From NCBI GenBank assembly GCA_037783545.1, contig JBBELK010001671.1, forward strand, positions 1-64,000: a DNA stretch of 64,000 nt. The letters run 5' to 3'. Shown here one piece after another: positions 49,125 through 63,700 of the stretch (the stretch's first letter is position 1; each line of letters starts with the position of its first letter). The notes below the pieces were generated by a model. The model ran no database searches, had not been told where the DNA came from, and saw nothing but the letters and a program-made list of their open reading frames with translations. This DNA comes from Henricia sp. BOLD:AAB3569 (lineage: Eukaryota > Echinodermata > Asteroidea > Spinulosida > Echinasteridae). The position numbers and the translations under genes were made by a program.

Positions 49125-50627
49125 CTGCTCTCACGCAAACCGTGGCTGTCTGTACACACCTCTTTGGGGTACTCCTGACTTGTGCGCATGCTCAGTCATT
49201 CGGACTGTCGTTAACGCACCGCAGTTTGGCTGGGCAATTTGGTCAAAGTGTGGTCCAAACGTCGGCAAATTTGGAGGTCGAAAAATGTTCCGACGAACTT
49301 CAAATTTTGCATGCCCTAAACTCTCTATATTGCGCACTTGTCATAAAAAATGGACAGACTTTCGCCGGGAAATGGCAGAGAAATTTCAAAGTTTAGAAAA
49401 AACTGGGTTGAGGCTTCCTGACTGCTCTCACGCAAACCGTGGCTGTCTGTACACACCTCTTTGGGGTACTCCTGAGTTGTGCGCATGCTCAGTCATTCGG
49501 ACTGTCGTTAACGCACCGCAGTTTGGCTCGGCAATTTGGTCAAAGTGTGGTCCAAACGTCGGCAAATTTGGAGGTCGAAAAATGTTCCGACGAACTTCAA
49601 ATTTTGCATGCCCTAAACTCTCTATATTGCGCACTTGTCATAAAAAATTGACAGACTTTCACCGGGAAATGGCAGAGAAATTTCAAAGTTTAGAAAAAAC
49701 TGGGTTGAGGCTTCCTGACTGCTCTCACGCAAACCGTGGCTGTCTGTACACACCTCTTTGGGGTACTCCTGAGTTGTGCGCATGCTCAGTCATTCGGACT
49801 GTCGTTAACGCACCGCAGTTTGGCTCGGCAATTTGGTCAAAGTGTGGTCCAAACGTCGGCAAAGTTGGAGGTCGAAAAATGTTCCGACGAACTTCAAATT
49901 TTGCATGCCCTAAACTCTCTATATTGCGCACTTGTCATAAAAAAATTGACAGACTTTCGCCGGGAAATGGCAGAGAAATTTCAAAGTTTAGAAAAAACTG
50001 GGTTGAGGCTTCCTGACTGCTCTCACGCAAACCGTGGCTGTCTGTACACACCTCTTTGGGGTACTCCTGACTTGTGCGCATGCTCAGTCATTCGGACTGT
50101 CGTTAACGCACCGCAGTTTGGCTGGGCAATTTGGTCAAAGTGTGGTCCAAACGTCGGCAAATTTGGAGGTCGAAAAATGTTCCGACGAACTTCAAATTTT
50201 GCATGCCCTAAACTCTCTATATTGCGCACTTGTCATAAAAAATGGACAGACTTTCGCCGGGAAATGGCAGAGAAATTTCAAAGTTTAGAAAAAACTGGGT
50301 TGAGGCTTCCTGACTGCTCTCACGCAAACCGTGGCTGTCTGTACACACCTCTTTGGGGTACTCCTGAGTTGTGCGCATGCTCAGTCATTCGGACTGTCGT
50401 TAACGCACCGCAGTTTGGCTCGGCAATTTGGTCAAAGTGTGGTCCAAACGTCGGCAAATTTGGAGGTCGAAAAATGTTCCGACGAACTTCAAATTTTGCA
50501 TGCCCTAAACTCTCTATATTGCGCACTTGTCATAAAAAATTGACAGACTTTCACCGGGAAATGGCAGAGAAATTTCAAATTTTAGAAAAAACTGGGTTGA
50601 GGCTTCCTGACTGCTCTCACGCAAACC
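48547..50627. repeat. 3-monomer HOR domain (892 bp period)
   Basis: Order: Q 48547, Q with A7 48844, W 49142, V' 49439 (TTTCACCGG but normal GGAGGTCG), Q 49736, W 50034, V' 50331, with the next Q at 50628. Q-W-V' repeats at 892 bp (48844 to 49736 to 50628). The A7 in each Q unit accounts for the extra base. Unit 50331 has a private CAAATTTTAG near 50576. V' looks like a V monomer that kept TTTCACC but was converted back at GGAGTTCG. Confidence 0.85.
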
Positions 50628-53600
50628 GTGGCTGTCTGTACACACCTCTTTGGGGTACTCCTGAGTTGTGCGCATGCTCAGTCATTCGGACTGTCGTTAA
50701 CGCACCGCAGTTTGGCTCGGCAATTTGGTCAAAGTGTGGTCCAAACGTCGGCAAAGTTGGAGGTCGAAAAATGTTCCGACGAACTTCAAATTTTGCATGC
50801 CCTAAACTCTCTATATTGCGCACTTGTCATAAAAAAATTGACAGACTTTCGCCGGGAAATGGCAGAGAAATTTCAAAGTTTAGAAAAAAAACTGGGTTGA
50901 GGCTTCCTGACTGCTCTCACGCAAACCGTGGCTGTCTGTACACACCTCTTTGGGGTACTCCTGAGTTTTGCGCATGCTCAGTCATTCGGACTGTCGTTAA
51001 CGCACCGCAGTTTGGCTCGGCAATTTGGTCAAAGTGTGGTCCAAACGTCGGCAAATTTGGAGGTCGAAAAATGTTCCGACGAACTTCAAATTTTGCATGC
51101 CCTAAACTCTCTATATTGCGCACTTGTCATAAAAAAATTGACAGACTTTCGCCGGGTAATGGCAGAGAAATTTCAAAGTTTAGAAAAAACTGGGTTGAGG
51201 CTTCCTGACTGCTCTCACGCAAACCGTGGCTGTCTGTACACACCTCTTTGGGGTACTCCTGACTTGTGCGCATGCTCAGTCATTCGGACTGTCGTTAACG
51301 CACCGCAGTTTGGCTGGGCAATTTGGTCAAAGTGTGGTCCAAACGTCGGCAAATTTGGAGGTCGAAAAATGTTCCGACGAACTTCAAATTTTGCATGCCC
51401 TAAACTCTCTATATTGCGCACTTGTCATAAAAAATGGACAGACTTTCGCCGGGAAATGGCAGAGAAATTTCAAAGTTTAGAAAAAACTGGGTTGAGGCTT
51501 CCTGACTGCTCTCACGCAAACCGTGGCTGTCTGTACACACCTCTTTGGGGTACTCCTGAGTTGTGCGCATGCTCAGTCATTCGGACTGTCGTTAACGCAC
51601 CGCAGTTTGGCTCGGCAATTTGGTCAAAGTGTGGTCCAAACGTCGGCAAATTTGGAGGTCGAAAAATGTTCCGACGAACTTCAAATTTTGCATGCCCTAA
51701 ACTCTCTATATTGCGCACTTGTCATAAAAAATTGACAGACTTTCACCGGGAAATGGCAGAGAAATTTCAAAGTTTAGAAAAAACTGGGTTGAGGCTTCCT
51801 GACTGCTCTCACGCAAACCGTGGCTGTCTGTACACACCTCTTTGGGGTACTCCTGAGTTGTGCGCATGCTCAGTCATTCGGACTGTCGTTAACGCACCGC
51901 AGTTTGGCTCGGCAATTTGGTCAAAGTGTGGTCCAAACGTCGGCAAATTTGGAGGTCGAAAAATGTTCCCACGAACTTCAAATTTTGCATGCCCTAAACT
52001 CTCTATATTGCGCACTTGTCATAAAAAATTGACAGACTTTCGCCTGGAAATGGCAGAGAAATTTCAAAGTTTAGAAAAAACTGGGTTGAGGCTTCCTGAC
52101 TGCTCTCACGCAAACCGTGGCTGTCTGTACACACCTCTTTGGGGTACTCCTGAGTTGTGCGCATGCTCAGTCATTCGGACTGTCGTTAACGCACCGCAGT
52201 TTGGCTCGGCAATTTGGTCAAAGTGTGGTCCAAACGTCGGCAAATTTGGAGGTCGAAAAATGTTCCGACGAACTTCAAATTTTGCATGCCCTAAACTCTC
52301 TATATTGCGCACTTGTCATAAAAAATTGACAGACTTTCACCGGGAAATGGCAGAGAAATTTCAAAGTTTAGAAAAAACTGGGTTGAGGCTTCCTGACTGC
52401 TCTCACGCAAACCGTGGCTGTCTGTACACACCTCTTTGGGGTACTCCTGAGTTGTGCGCATGCTCAGTCATTCGGACTGTCGTTAACGCACCGCAGTTTG
52501 GCTCGGCAATTTGGTCAAAGTGTGGTCCAAACGTCGGCAAATTTGGAGGTCGAAAAATTTTCCGACGAACTTCAAATTTTGCATGCCCTAAACTCTCTAT
52601 ATTGCGCACTTGTCATAAAAAATTGACAGACTTTCGCCGGGAAATGGCAGAGAAATTTCAAAGTTTAGAAAAAACTGGGTTGAGGCTTCCTGACTGCTCT
52701 CACGCAAACCGTGGCTGTCTGTACACACCTCTTTGGGGTACTCCTGAGTTGTGCGCATGCTCAGTCATTCGGACTGTCGTTAACGCACCGCAGTTTGGCT
52801 CGGCAATTTGGTCAAAGTGTGGTCCAAACGTCGGCAAATTTGGAGGTCGAAAAATGTTCCGACGAACTTCAAATTTTGCATGCCCTAAACACTCTATATT
52901 GCGCACTTGTCATAAAAAATTGACAGACTTTCGCCGGGAAATGGCAGAGAAATTTCAAAGTTTAGAAAAAAATGGGTTGAGGCTTCCTGACTGCTCTCAC
53001 GCAAACCGTGGCTGTCTGTACACACCTCTTTGGGGTTCTCCTGAGTTGTGCGCATGCTCAGTCATTCGGACTGTCGTTAACGCACCGCAGTTTGGCTCGG
53101 CAATTTGGTCAAAGTGTGGTCCAAACGTCGGCAAATTTGGAGGTCGAAAAATGTTTCGACGAACTTCAAATTGTGCATGCCCTAAACTCTCTATATTGCG
53201 CACTTGTCATAAAAAATTGACAGACTTTCGCCGGGAAATGGCAGAGAAATTTCAAAGTTTAGAAAAAACTGGGTTGAGGCTTCCTGACTGCTCTCACGCA
53301 AACCGTGGTTGTCTGTACAAACCTCTTTGGGGTACTCCTGAGTTGTGCGCATGCTCAGTCATTCGGACTGTCGTTAACGCACCGCAGTTTGGCTCGGCAA
53401 TTTGGTCAAAGTGTGGTCCAAACGTCGGCAAATTTGGAGGTCGAAAAATGTTCCGACGAACTTCAAATTTTGCATGCCCTAAACTCTCTATATTGCGCAC
53501 TTGTCATAAAAAATTGACAGACTTTCGCCGGGAAATGGCAGAGAAATTTCAAAGTTTAGAAAAAACTGGGTTGAGGCTTCCTGACTGCTCTCACGCAAAC

Positions 53601-55086
53601 CGTGGCTGTCTGTACACACCTCTTTGGGGTACTCCTGAGTTGTGCGCATGCTCAGTCATTCGGACTGTCGTTAACGCACCGCAGTTTGGCTCGGCAATTT
53701 GGTCAAAGTGTGGTCCAAACGTCGGCAAAGTTGGAGGTCGAAAAATGTTCCGACGAACTTCAAATTTTGCATGCCCTAAACTCTCTATATTGCGCACTTG
53801 TCATAAAAAATTGACAGACTTTCGCCGGGAAATGGCAGAGAAATTTCAAAGTTTAGAAAAAACTGGGTTGAGGCTTCCTGACTGCTCTCACGCAAACCGT
53901 GGCTGTCTGTACACACCTCTTTGGGGTACTCCTGAGTTGTGCGCATGCTCAGTCATTCGGACTGTCGTTAACGCACCGCAGTTTGGCTCGGCAATTTGGT
54001 CAAAGTGTGGTCCAAACGTCGGCAAATTTGGAGGTCGAAAAATGTTCCGACGAACTTAAAATTTTGCATGCCCTAAACTCTCTATATTGCGCACTTGTCA
54101 TAAAAAATTGACAGACTTTCGCCGGGAAATGGCAGAGAAATTTCAAAGTTTAGAAAAAACTGGGTTGAGGCTTCCTGACTGCTCTCACGCAAACCGTGGC
54201 TGTCTGTACACACCTCTTTGGGGTACTCCTGAGTTGTGCGCATGCTCAGTCATTCGGACTGTCGTTAACGCACCGCAGTTTGGCTCGGCAATTTGGTCAA
54301 AGTGTGGTCCAAACGTCGGCAAATTTGGAGGTCGAAAAATGTTCCGACGAACTTCAAATTGTGCATGCCCTAAACTCTCTATATTGCGCACTTGTCATAA
54401 AAAATTGACAGACTTTCGCCGGGAAATGGCAGAGAAATTTCAAAGTTTAGAAAAAACTGGGTTGAGGCTTCCTGACTGCTCTCACGCAAACCGTGGCTGT
54501 CTGTACACACCTCTTTGGGGTACTCCTGAGTTGTGCGCATGCTCAGTCATTCGGACTGTCGTTAACGCACCGCAGTTTGGCTCGGCAATTTGGTCAAAGT
54601 GTGGTCCAAACGTCGGCAAAGTTGGAGGTCGAAAAATGTTCCGACGAACTTAAAATTTTGCATGCCCTAAACTCTCTATATTGCGCACTTGTCATAAAAA
54701 ATTGACAGACTTTCGCCGGGAAATGGCAGAGAAATTTCAAAGTTTAGAAAAAACTGGGTTGAGGCTTCCTGACTGCTCTCACGCAAACCGTGGCTGTCTG
54801 TACACACCTCTTTGGGGTACTCCTGAGTTGTGCGCATGCTCAGTCATTCGGACTGTCGTTAACGCACCGCAGTTTGGCTCGGCAATTTGGTCAAAGTGTG
54901 GTCCAAACGTCGGCAAATTTGGAGGTCGAAAAATGTTCCGACGAACTTAAAATTTTGCATGCCCAAAACTCTCTATATTGCGCACTTGTCATAAAAAATT
55001 GACAGACTTTCGCCGGGAAATGGCAGAGAAATTTCAAAGTTTAGAAAAAACTGGGTTGAGGCTTCCTGACTGCTCTCACGCAAACC
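50628..55086. repeat. 15-monomer HOR unit, copy 1 (4459 bp)
   Basis: Order: Q 50628 (A7 and A8), R 50928 (GAGTTTTGCGC), W 51226, V' 51523, S 51820 (ATGTTCCCACG, CGCCTGG), V' 52117, I 52414 (GAAAAATTTTCCG), H 52711, F 53008 (GGGGTTCTCC), K 53305, Q 53602, T 53899 (ACTTAAAATT), G 54196 (AATTGTGC), QT 54493, T' 54790 (ACTTAAAATT and GCCCAAAAC). The first nine monomers recur from 55087 at a constant 4459 bp. The last six do not. Confidence 0.87.
50928..54059 (+). other. Stop-free frame of 1043 codons, judged non-coding
   Basis: Ten to eleven monomers of the 15-mer HOR keep the 99-codon frame. It ends at TAA created by the ACTTAAAATT variant at 54057-54059, a change that then becomes common towards the right end of the window. 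As with the other long frames, I see no feature of a real gene. Confidence 0.7.
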
Positions 55087-57763
55087 GTGGCTGTCTGTAC
55101 ACACCTCTTTGGGGTACTCCTGAGTTGTGCGCATGCTCAGTCATTCGGACTGTCGTTAACGCACCGCAGTTTGGCTCGGCAATTTGGTCAAAGTGTGGTC
55201 CAAACGTCGGCAAAGTTGGAGGTCGAAAAATGTTCCGACGAACTTCAAATTTTGCATGCCCTAAACTCTCTATATTGCGCACTTGTCATAAAAAAATTGA
55301 CAGACTTTCGCCGGGAAATGGCAGAGAAATTTCAAAGTTTAGAAAAAAAACTGGGTTGAGGCTTCCTGACTGCTCTCACGCAAACCGTGGCTGTCTGTAC
55401 ACACCTCTTTGGGGTACTCCTGAGTTTTGCGCATGCTCAGTCATTCGGACTGTCGTTAACGCACCGCAGTTTGGCTCGGCAATTTGGTCAAAGTGTGGTC
55501 CAAACGTCGGCAAATTTGGAGGTCGAAAAATGTTCCGACGAACTTCAAATTTTGCATGCCCTAAACTCTCTATATTGCGCACTTGTCATAAAAAAATTGA
55601 CAGACTTTCGCCGGGAAATGGCAGAGAAATTTCAAAGTTTAGAAAAAACTGGGTTGAGGCTTCCTGACTGCTCTCACGCAAACCGTGGCTGTCTGTACAC
55701 ACCTCTTTGGGGTACTCCTGACTTGTGCGCATGCTCAGTCATTCGGACTGTCGTTAACGCACCGCAGTTTGGCTGGGCAATTTGGTCAAAGTGTGGTCCA
55801 AACGTCGGCAAATTTGGAGGTCGAAAAATGTTCCGACGAACTTCAAATTTTGCATGCCCTAAACTCTCTATATTGCGCACTTGTCATAAAAAATGGACAG
55901 ACTTTCGCCGGGAAATGGCAGAGAAATTTCAAAGTTTAGAAAAAACTGGGTTGAGGCTTCCTGACTGCTCTCACGCAAACCGTGGCTGTCTGTACACACC
56001 TCTTTGGGGTACTCCTGAGTTGTGCGCATGCTCAGTCATTCGGACTGTCGTTAACGCACCGCAGTTTGGCTCGGCAATTTGGTCAAAGTGTGGTCCAAAC
56101 GTCGGCAAATTTGGAGGTCGAAAAATGTTCCGACGAACTTCAAATTTTGCATGCCCTAAACTCTCTATATTGCGCACTTGTCATAAAAAATTGACAGACT
56201 TTCACCGGGAAATGGCAGAGAAATTTCAAAGTTTAGAAAAAACTGGGTTGAGGCTTCCTGACTGCTCTCACGCAAACCGTGGCTGTCTGTACACACCTCT
56301 TTGGGGTACTCCTGAGTTGTGCGCATGCTCAGTCATTCGGACTGTCGTTAACGCACCGCAGTTTGGCTCGGCAATTTGGTCAAAGTGTGGTCCAAACGTC
56401 GGCAAATTTGGAGGTCGAAAAATGTTCCCACGAACTTCAAATTTTGCATGCCCTAAACTCTCTATATTGCGCACTTGTCATAAAAAATTGACAGACTTTC
56501 GCCTGGAAATGGCAGAGAAATTTCAAAGTTTAGAAAAAACTGGGTTGAGGCTTCCTGACTGCTCTCACGCAAACCGTGGCTGTCTGTACACACCTCTTTG
56601 GGGTACTCCTGAGTTGTGCGCATGCTCAGTCATTCGGACTGTCGTTAACGCACCGCAGTTTGGCTCGGCAATTTGGTCAAAGTGTGGTCCAAACGTCGGC
56701 AAATTTGGAGGTCGAAAAATGTTCCGACGAACTTCAAATTTTGCATGCCCTAAACTCTCTATATTGCGCACTTGTCATAAAAAATTGACAGACTTTCACC
56801 GGGAAATGGCAGAGAAATTTCAAAGTTTAGAAAAAAATGGGTTGAGGCTTCCTGACTGCTCTCACGCAAACCGTGGCTGTCTGTACACACCTCTTTGGGG
56901 TACTCCTGAGTTGTGCGCATGCTCAGTCATTCGGACTGTCGTTAACGCACCGCAGTTTGGCTCGGCAATTTGGTCAAAGTGTGGTCCAAACGTCGGCAAA
57001 TTTGGAGGTCGAAAAATTTTCCGACGAACTTCAAATTTTGCATGCCCTAAACTCTCTATATTGCGCACTTGTCATAAAAAATTGACAGACTTTCGCCGGG
57101 AAATGGCAGAGAAATTTCAAAGTTTAGAAAAAACTGGGTTGAGGCTTCCTGACTGCTCTCACGCAAACCGTGGCTGTCTGTACACACCTCTTTGGGGTAC
57201 TCCTGAGTTGTGCGCATGCTCAGTCATTCGGACTGTCGTTAACGCACCGCAGTTTGGCTCGGCAATTTGGTCAAAGTGTGGTCCAAACGTCGGCAAATTT
57301 GGAGGTCGAAAAATGTTCCGACGAACTTCAAATTTTGCATGCCCTAAACACTCTATATTGCGCACTTGTCATAAAAAATTGACAGACTTTCGCCGGGAAA
57401 TGGCAGAGAAATTTCAAAGTTTAGAAAAAAATGGGTTGAGGCTTCCTGACTGCTCTCACGCAAACCGTGGCTGTCTGTACACACCTCTTTGGGGTTCTCC
57501 TGAGTTGTGCGCATGCTCAGTCATTCGGACTGTCGTTAACGCACCGCAGTTTGGCTCGGCAATTTGGTCAAAGTGTGGTCCAAACGTCGGCAAATTTGGA
57601 GGTCGAAAAATGTTTCGACGAACTTCAAATTGTGCATGCCCTAAACTCTCTATATTGCGCACTTGTCATAAAAAATTGACAGACTTTCGCCGGGAAATGG
57701 CAGAGAAATTTCAAAGTTTAGAAAAAACTGGGTTGAGGCTTCCTGACTGCTCTCACGCAAACC
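55087..57763. repeat. 15-monomer HOR, partial copy 2 (9 monomers)
   Basis: Units 55087, 55387, 55685, 55982, 56279, 56576, 56873, 57170 and 57467 reproduce 50628-53304 in order. I see two substitutions in about 2677 bp: CGGGTAATGG in copy 1 (near 51157) versus CGGGAAATGG, and A6-CTGGG versus A7-TGGG (near 56832). Copy 2 then skips the K monomer and continues with Q at 57764. The following part is replaced by the 5-mer domain. Confidence 0.87.
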
Positions 57764-60700
57764 GTGGCTGTCTGTACACACCTCTTTGGGGTACTCCTGA
57801 GTTGTGCGCATGCTCAGTCATTCGGACTGTCGTTAACGCACCGCAGTTTGGCTCGGCAATTTGGTCAAAGTGTGGTCCAAACGTCGGCAAAGTTGGAGGT
57901 CGAAAAATGTTCCGACGAACTTCAAATTTTGCATGCCCTAAACTCTCTATATTGCGCACTTGTCATAAAAAAATTGACAGACTTTCGCCGGGAAATGGCA
58001 GAGAAATTTCAAAGTTTAGAAAAAACTGGGTTGAGGCTTCCTGACTGCTCTCACGCAAACCGTGGCTGTCTGTACACACCTCTTTGGGGTACTCCTGAGT
58101 TGTGCGCATGCTCAGTCATTCGGACTGTCGTTAACGCACCGCAGTTTGGCTCGGCAATTTGGTCAAAGTGTGGTCCAAACGTCGGCAAATTTGGAGGTCG
58201 AAAAATGTTCCGACGAACTTAAAATTTTGCATGCCCAAAACTCTCTATATTGCGCACTTGTCATAAAAAATTGACAGACTTTCGCCGGGAAATGGCAGAG
58301 AAATTTCAAAGTTTAGAAAAAAATGGGTTGAGGCTTCCTGACTGCTCTCACGCAAACCGTGGCTGTCTGTACACACCTCTTTGGGGTACTCCTGAGTTGT
58401 GCGCATGCTCAGTCATTCGGACTGTCGTTAACGCACCGCAGTTTGGCTCGGCAATTTGGTCAAAGTGTGGTCCAAACGTCGGCAAATTTGGAGGTCGAAA
58501 AATGTTCCAACGAACTTCAAATTTTGCATGCCCTAAACTCTCTATATTGCGCACTTGTCATAAAAAATTGACAGACTTTCGCCGGGAAATGGCAGAGAAA
58601 TTTCAAAGTTTAGAAAAAACTGGGTTGAGGCTTCCTGACTGCTCTCACGCAAACCGTGGCTGTCTGTACACACCTCTTTGGGGTACTCCTGAGTTGTGCG
58701 CATGCTCAGTCATTCGGACTGTCGTTAACGCACCGCAGTTTGGCTCGGCAATTTGGTCAAAGTGTGGTCCAAACGTCGGCAAATTTGGAGGTCGAAAAAT
58801 GTTCCGACGAACTTCAAATTGTGCATGCCCTAAACTCTCTATATTGCGCACTTGTCATAAAAAATTGACAGACTTTCGCCGGGAAATGGCAGAGAAATTT
58901 CAAAGTTTAGAAAAAACTGGGTTGAGGCTTCCTGACTGCTCTCACGCAAACCGTGGCTGTCTGTACACACCTCTTTGGGGTACTCCTGAGTTGTGCGCAT
59001 GCTCAGTCATTCGGACTGTCGTTAACGCACCGCAGTTTGGCTCGGCAATTTGGTCAAAGTGTGGTCCAAACGTCGGCAAATTTGGAGGTCGAAAAATGTT
59101 CCGACGAACTTAAAATTTTGCATGCCCTAAACTCTCTATATTGCGCACTTGTCATAAAAAATTGACAGACTTTCGCCGAGAAATGGCAGAGAAATTTCAA
59201 AGTTTAGAAAAAACTGGGTTGAGGCTTCCTGACTGCTCTCACGCAAACCGTGGCTGTCTGTACACACCTCTTTGGGGTACTCCTGAGTTGTGCGCATGCT
59301 CAGTCATTCGGACTGTCGTTAACGCACCGCAGTTTGGCTCGGCAATTTGGTCAAAGTGTGGTCCAAACGTCGGCAAAGTTGGAGGTCGAAAAATGTTCCG
59401 ACGAACTTCAAATTTTGCATGCCCTAAACTCTCTATATTGCGCACTTGTCATAAAAAATTGACAGACTTTCGCCGGGAAATGGCAGAGAAATTTCAAAGT
59501 TTAGAAAAAACTGGGTTGAGGCTTCCTGACTGCTCTCACGCAAACCGTGGCTGTCTGTACACACCTCTTTGGGGTACTCCTGAGTTGTGCGCATGCTCAG
59601 TCATTCGGACTGTCGTTAACGCACCGCAGTTTGGCTCGGCAATTTGGTCAAAGTGTGGTCCAAACGTCGGCAAATTTGGAGGTCGAAAAATGTTCCGACG
59701 AACTTAAAATTTTGCATGCCCAAAACTCTCTATATTGCGCACTTGTCATAAAAAATTGACAGACTTTCGCCGGGAAATGGCAGAGAAATTTCAAAGTTTA
59801 GAAAAAAATGGGTTGAGGCTTCCTGACTGCTCTCACGCAAACCGTGGCTGTCTGTACACACCTCTTTGGGGTACTCCTGAGTTGTGCGCATGCTCAGTCA
59901 TTCGGACTGTCGTTAACGCACCGCAGTTTGGCTCGGCAATTTGGTCAAAGTGTGGTCCAAACGTCGGCAAATTTGGAGGTCGAAAAATGTTCCAACGAAC
60001 TTCAAATTTTGCATGCCCTAAACTCTCTATATTGCGCACTTGTCATAAAAAATTGACAGACTTTCGCCGGGAAATGGCAGAGAAATTTCAAAGTTTAGAA
60101 AAAACTGGGTTGAGGCTTCCTGACTGCTCTCACGCAAACCGTGGCTGTCTGTACACACCTCTTTGGGGTACTCCTGAGTTGTGCGCATGCTCAGTCATTC
60201 GGACTGTCGTTAACGCACCGCAGTTTGGCTCGGCAATTTGGTCAAAGTGTGGTCCAAACGTCGGCAAATTTGGAGGTCGAAAAATGTTCCGACGAACTTC
60301 AAATTGTGCATGCCCTAAACTCTCTATATTGCGCACTTGTCATAAAAAATTGACAGACTTTCGCCGGGAAATGGCAGAGAAATTTCAAAGTTTAGAAAAA
60401 ACTGGGTTGAGGCTTCCTGACTGCTCTCACGCAAACCGTGGCTGTCTGTACACACCTCTTTGGGGTACTCCTGAGTTGTGCGCATGCTCAGTCATTCGGA
60501 CTGTCGTTAACGCACCGCAGTTTGGCTCGGCAATTTGGTCAAAGTGTGGTCCAAACGTCGGCAAATTTGGAGGTCGAAAAATGTTCCGACGAACTTAAAA
60601 TTTGCATGCCCTAAACTCTCTATATTGCGCACTTGTCATAAAAAATTGACAGACTTTCGCCGAGAAATGGCAGAGAAATTTCAAAGTTTAGAAAAAACTG

Positions 60701-63700
60701 GGTTGAGGCTTCCTGACTGCTCTCACGCAAACCGTGGCTGTCTGTACACACCTCTTTGGGGTACTCCTGAGTTGTGCGCATGCTCAGTCATTCGGACTGT
60801 CGTTAACGCACCGCAGTTTGGCTCGGCAATTTGGTCAAAGTGTGGTCCAAACGTCGGCAAATTTGGAGGTCGAAAAATGTTCCGACGAACTTAAAATTTT
60901 GCATGCCCTAAACTCTCTATATTGCGCACTTGTCATAAAAAATTGACAGACTTTCGCCGAGAAATGGCAGAGAAATTTCAAAGTTTAGAAAAAACTGGGT
61001 TGAGGCTTCCTGACTGCTCTCACGCAAACCGTGGCTGTCTGTACACACCTCTTTGGGGTACTCCTGAGTTGTGCGCATGCTCAGTCATTCGGACTGTCGT
61101 TAACGCACCGCAGTTTGGCTCGGCAATTTGGTCAAAGTGTGGTCCAAACGTCGGCAAATTTGGAGGTCGAAAAATGTTCCGACGAACTTAAAATTTTGCA
61201 TGCCCTAAACTCTCTATATTGCGCACTTGTCATAAAAAATTGACAGACTTTCGCCGAGAAATGGCAGAGAAATTTCAAAGTTTAGAAAAAACTGGGTTGG
61301 GGCTTCCTGACTGCTCTCACGCAAACCGTGGCTGTCTGTACACACCTCTTTGGGGTACTCCTGAGTTGTGCGCATGCTCAGTCATTCGGACTGTCGTTAA
61401 CGCACCGCAGTTTGGCTCGGCAATTTGGTCAAAGTGTGGTCCAAACGTCGGCAAATTTGGAAGTCGAAAAATGTTCCGACGAACTTAAAATTTTGCATGC
61501 CCTAAACTCTCTATATTGCGCACTTGTCATAAAAAATTGACAGACTTTCGCCGAGAAATGGCAGAGAAATTTCAAAGTTTAGAAAAAACTGGGTTGAGGC
61601 TTCCTGACTGCTCTCACGCAAACCGTGGCTGTCTGTACACACCTCTTTGGGGTACTCCTGAGTTGTGCGCATGCTCAGTCATTCGGACTGTCGTTAACGC
61701 ACCGCAGTTTGGCTCGGCAATTTGGTCAAAGTGTGGTCCAAACGTCGGCAAATTTGGAGGTCGAAAAATGTTCCGACGAACTTCAAATTTTGCATGCCCT
61801 AAACTCTCTGTATTGCGCACTTGTCATAAAAAATTGACAGACTTTCGCCGGGAAATGCAGAGAAATTTCAAAGTTTAGAAAAAAATGGGTTGAGGCTTCC
61901 TGACTGCTCTCACGCAAACCGTGGCTGTCTGTACACACCTCTTTGGGGTACTCCTGAGTTGTGCGCATGCTCAGTCATTCGGACTGTCGTTAACGCACCG
62001 CAGTTTGGCTCGGCAATTTGGTCAAAGTGTGGTCCAAACGTCGGCAAATTTGGAGGTCGAAAAATGTTCCGACGAACTTCAAATTTTGCATGCCCTAAAC
62101 TCTCTATATTGCGCAGTTGTCATAAAAAATTGACAGACTTTCGCCGGGAAATGGCAGAGAAATTTCAAAGTTTAGAAAAAACTGGGTTGAGGCTTCCTGA
62201 CTGCTCTCACGCAAACCGTGGCTGTCTGTACACACCTCTTTGGGGTACTCCTGAGTTGTGCGCATGCTCAGTCATTCGGACTGTCGTTAACGCACCGCAG
62301 TTTGGCTCGGCAATTTGGTCAAAGTGTGGTCCAAACGTCGGCAAAGTTGGAGGTCGAAAAATGTTCCGACGAACTTCAAATTTTGCATGCCCTAAACTCT
62401 CTATATTGCGCACTTGTCATAAAAAATTGACAGACTTTCGCCGGGAAATGGCAGAGAAATTTCAAAGTTTAGAAAAAACTGGGTTGAGGCTTCCTGACTG
62501 CTCTCACGCAAACCGTGGCTGTCTGTACACACCTCTTTGGGGTACTCCTGAGTTGTGCGCATGCTCAGTCATTCGGACTGTCGTTAACGCACCGCAGTTT
62601 GGCTCGGCAATTTGGTCAAAGTGTGGTCCAAACGTCGGCAAATTTGGAGATCGAAAAATGTTCCGACGAACTTAAAATTTTGCATGCCCAAAACTCTCTA
62701 TATTGCGCACTTGTCATAAAAAATTGACAGACTTTCGCCGGGAAATGGCAGAGAAATTTTAAAGTTTAGAAAAAAATGGGTTGAGGCTTCCTGACTGCTC
62801 TCACGCAAACCGTGGCTGTCTGTACACACCTCTTTGGGGTACTCCTGAGTTGTGCGCATGCTCAGTCATTCGGACTGTCGTTAACGCACCGCAGTTTGGC
62901 TCGGCAATTTGGTCAAAGTGTGGTCCAAACGTCGGCAAATTTGGAGGTCGAAAAATGTTCCAACGAACTTCAAATTTTGCATGCCCTAAACTCTCTATAT
63001 TGCGCACTTGTCATAAAAAATTGACAGACTTTCGCCGGGAAATGGCAGAGAAATTTCAAAGTTTAGAAAAAACTGGGTTGAGGCTTCCTGACTGCTCTCA
63101 CGCAAACCGTGGCTGTCTGTACACACCTCTTTGGGGTACTCCTGAGTTGTGCGCATGCTCAGTCATTCGGACTGTCGTTAACGCACCGCAGTTTGGCTCG
63201 GCAATTTGGTCAAAGTGTGGTCCAAACGTCGGCAAATTTGGAGGTCGAAAAATGTTCCGACGAACTTCAAATTGTGCATGCCCTAAACTCTCTATATTGC
63301 GCACTTGTCATAAAAAATTGACAGACTTTCGCCGGGAAATGGCAGAGAAATTTCAAAGTTTAGAAAAAACTGGGTTGAGGCTTCCTGACTGCTCTCACGC
63401 AAACCGTGGCTGTCTGTACACACCTCTTTGGGGTACTCCTGAGTTGTGCGCATGCTCAGTCATTCGGACTGTCGTTAACGCACCGCAGTTTGGCTCGGCA
63501 ATTTGGTCAAAGTGTGGTCCAAACGTCGGCAAATTTGGAGGTCGAAAAATGTTCCGACGAACTTAAAATTTTGCATGCCCTAAACTCTCTATATTGCGCA
63601 CTTGTCATAAAAAATTGACAGACTTTCGCCGAGAAATGGCAGAGAAATTTCAAAGTTTAGAAAAAACTGGGTTGAGGCTTCCTGACTGCTCTCACGCAAA

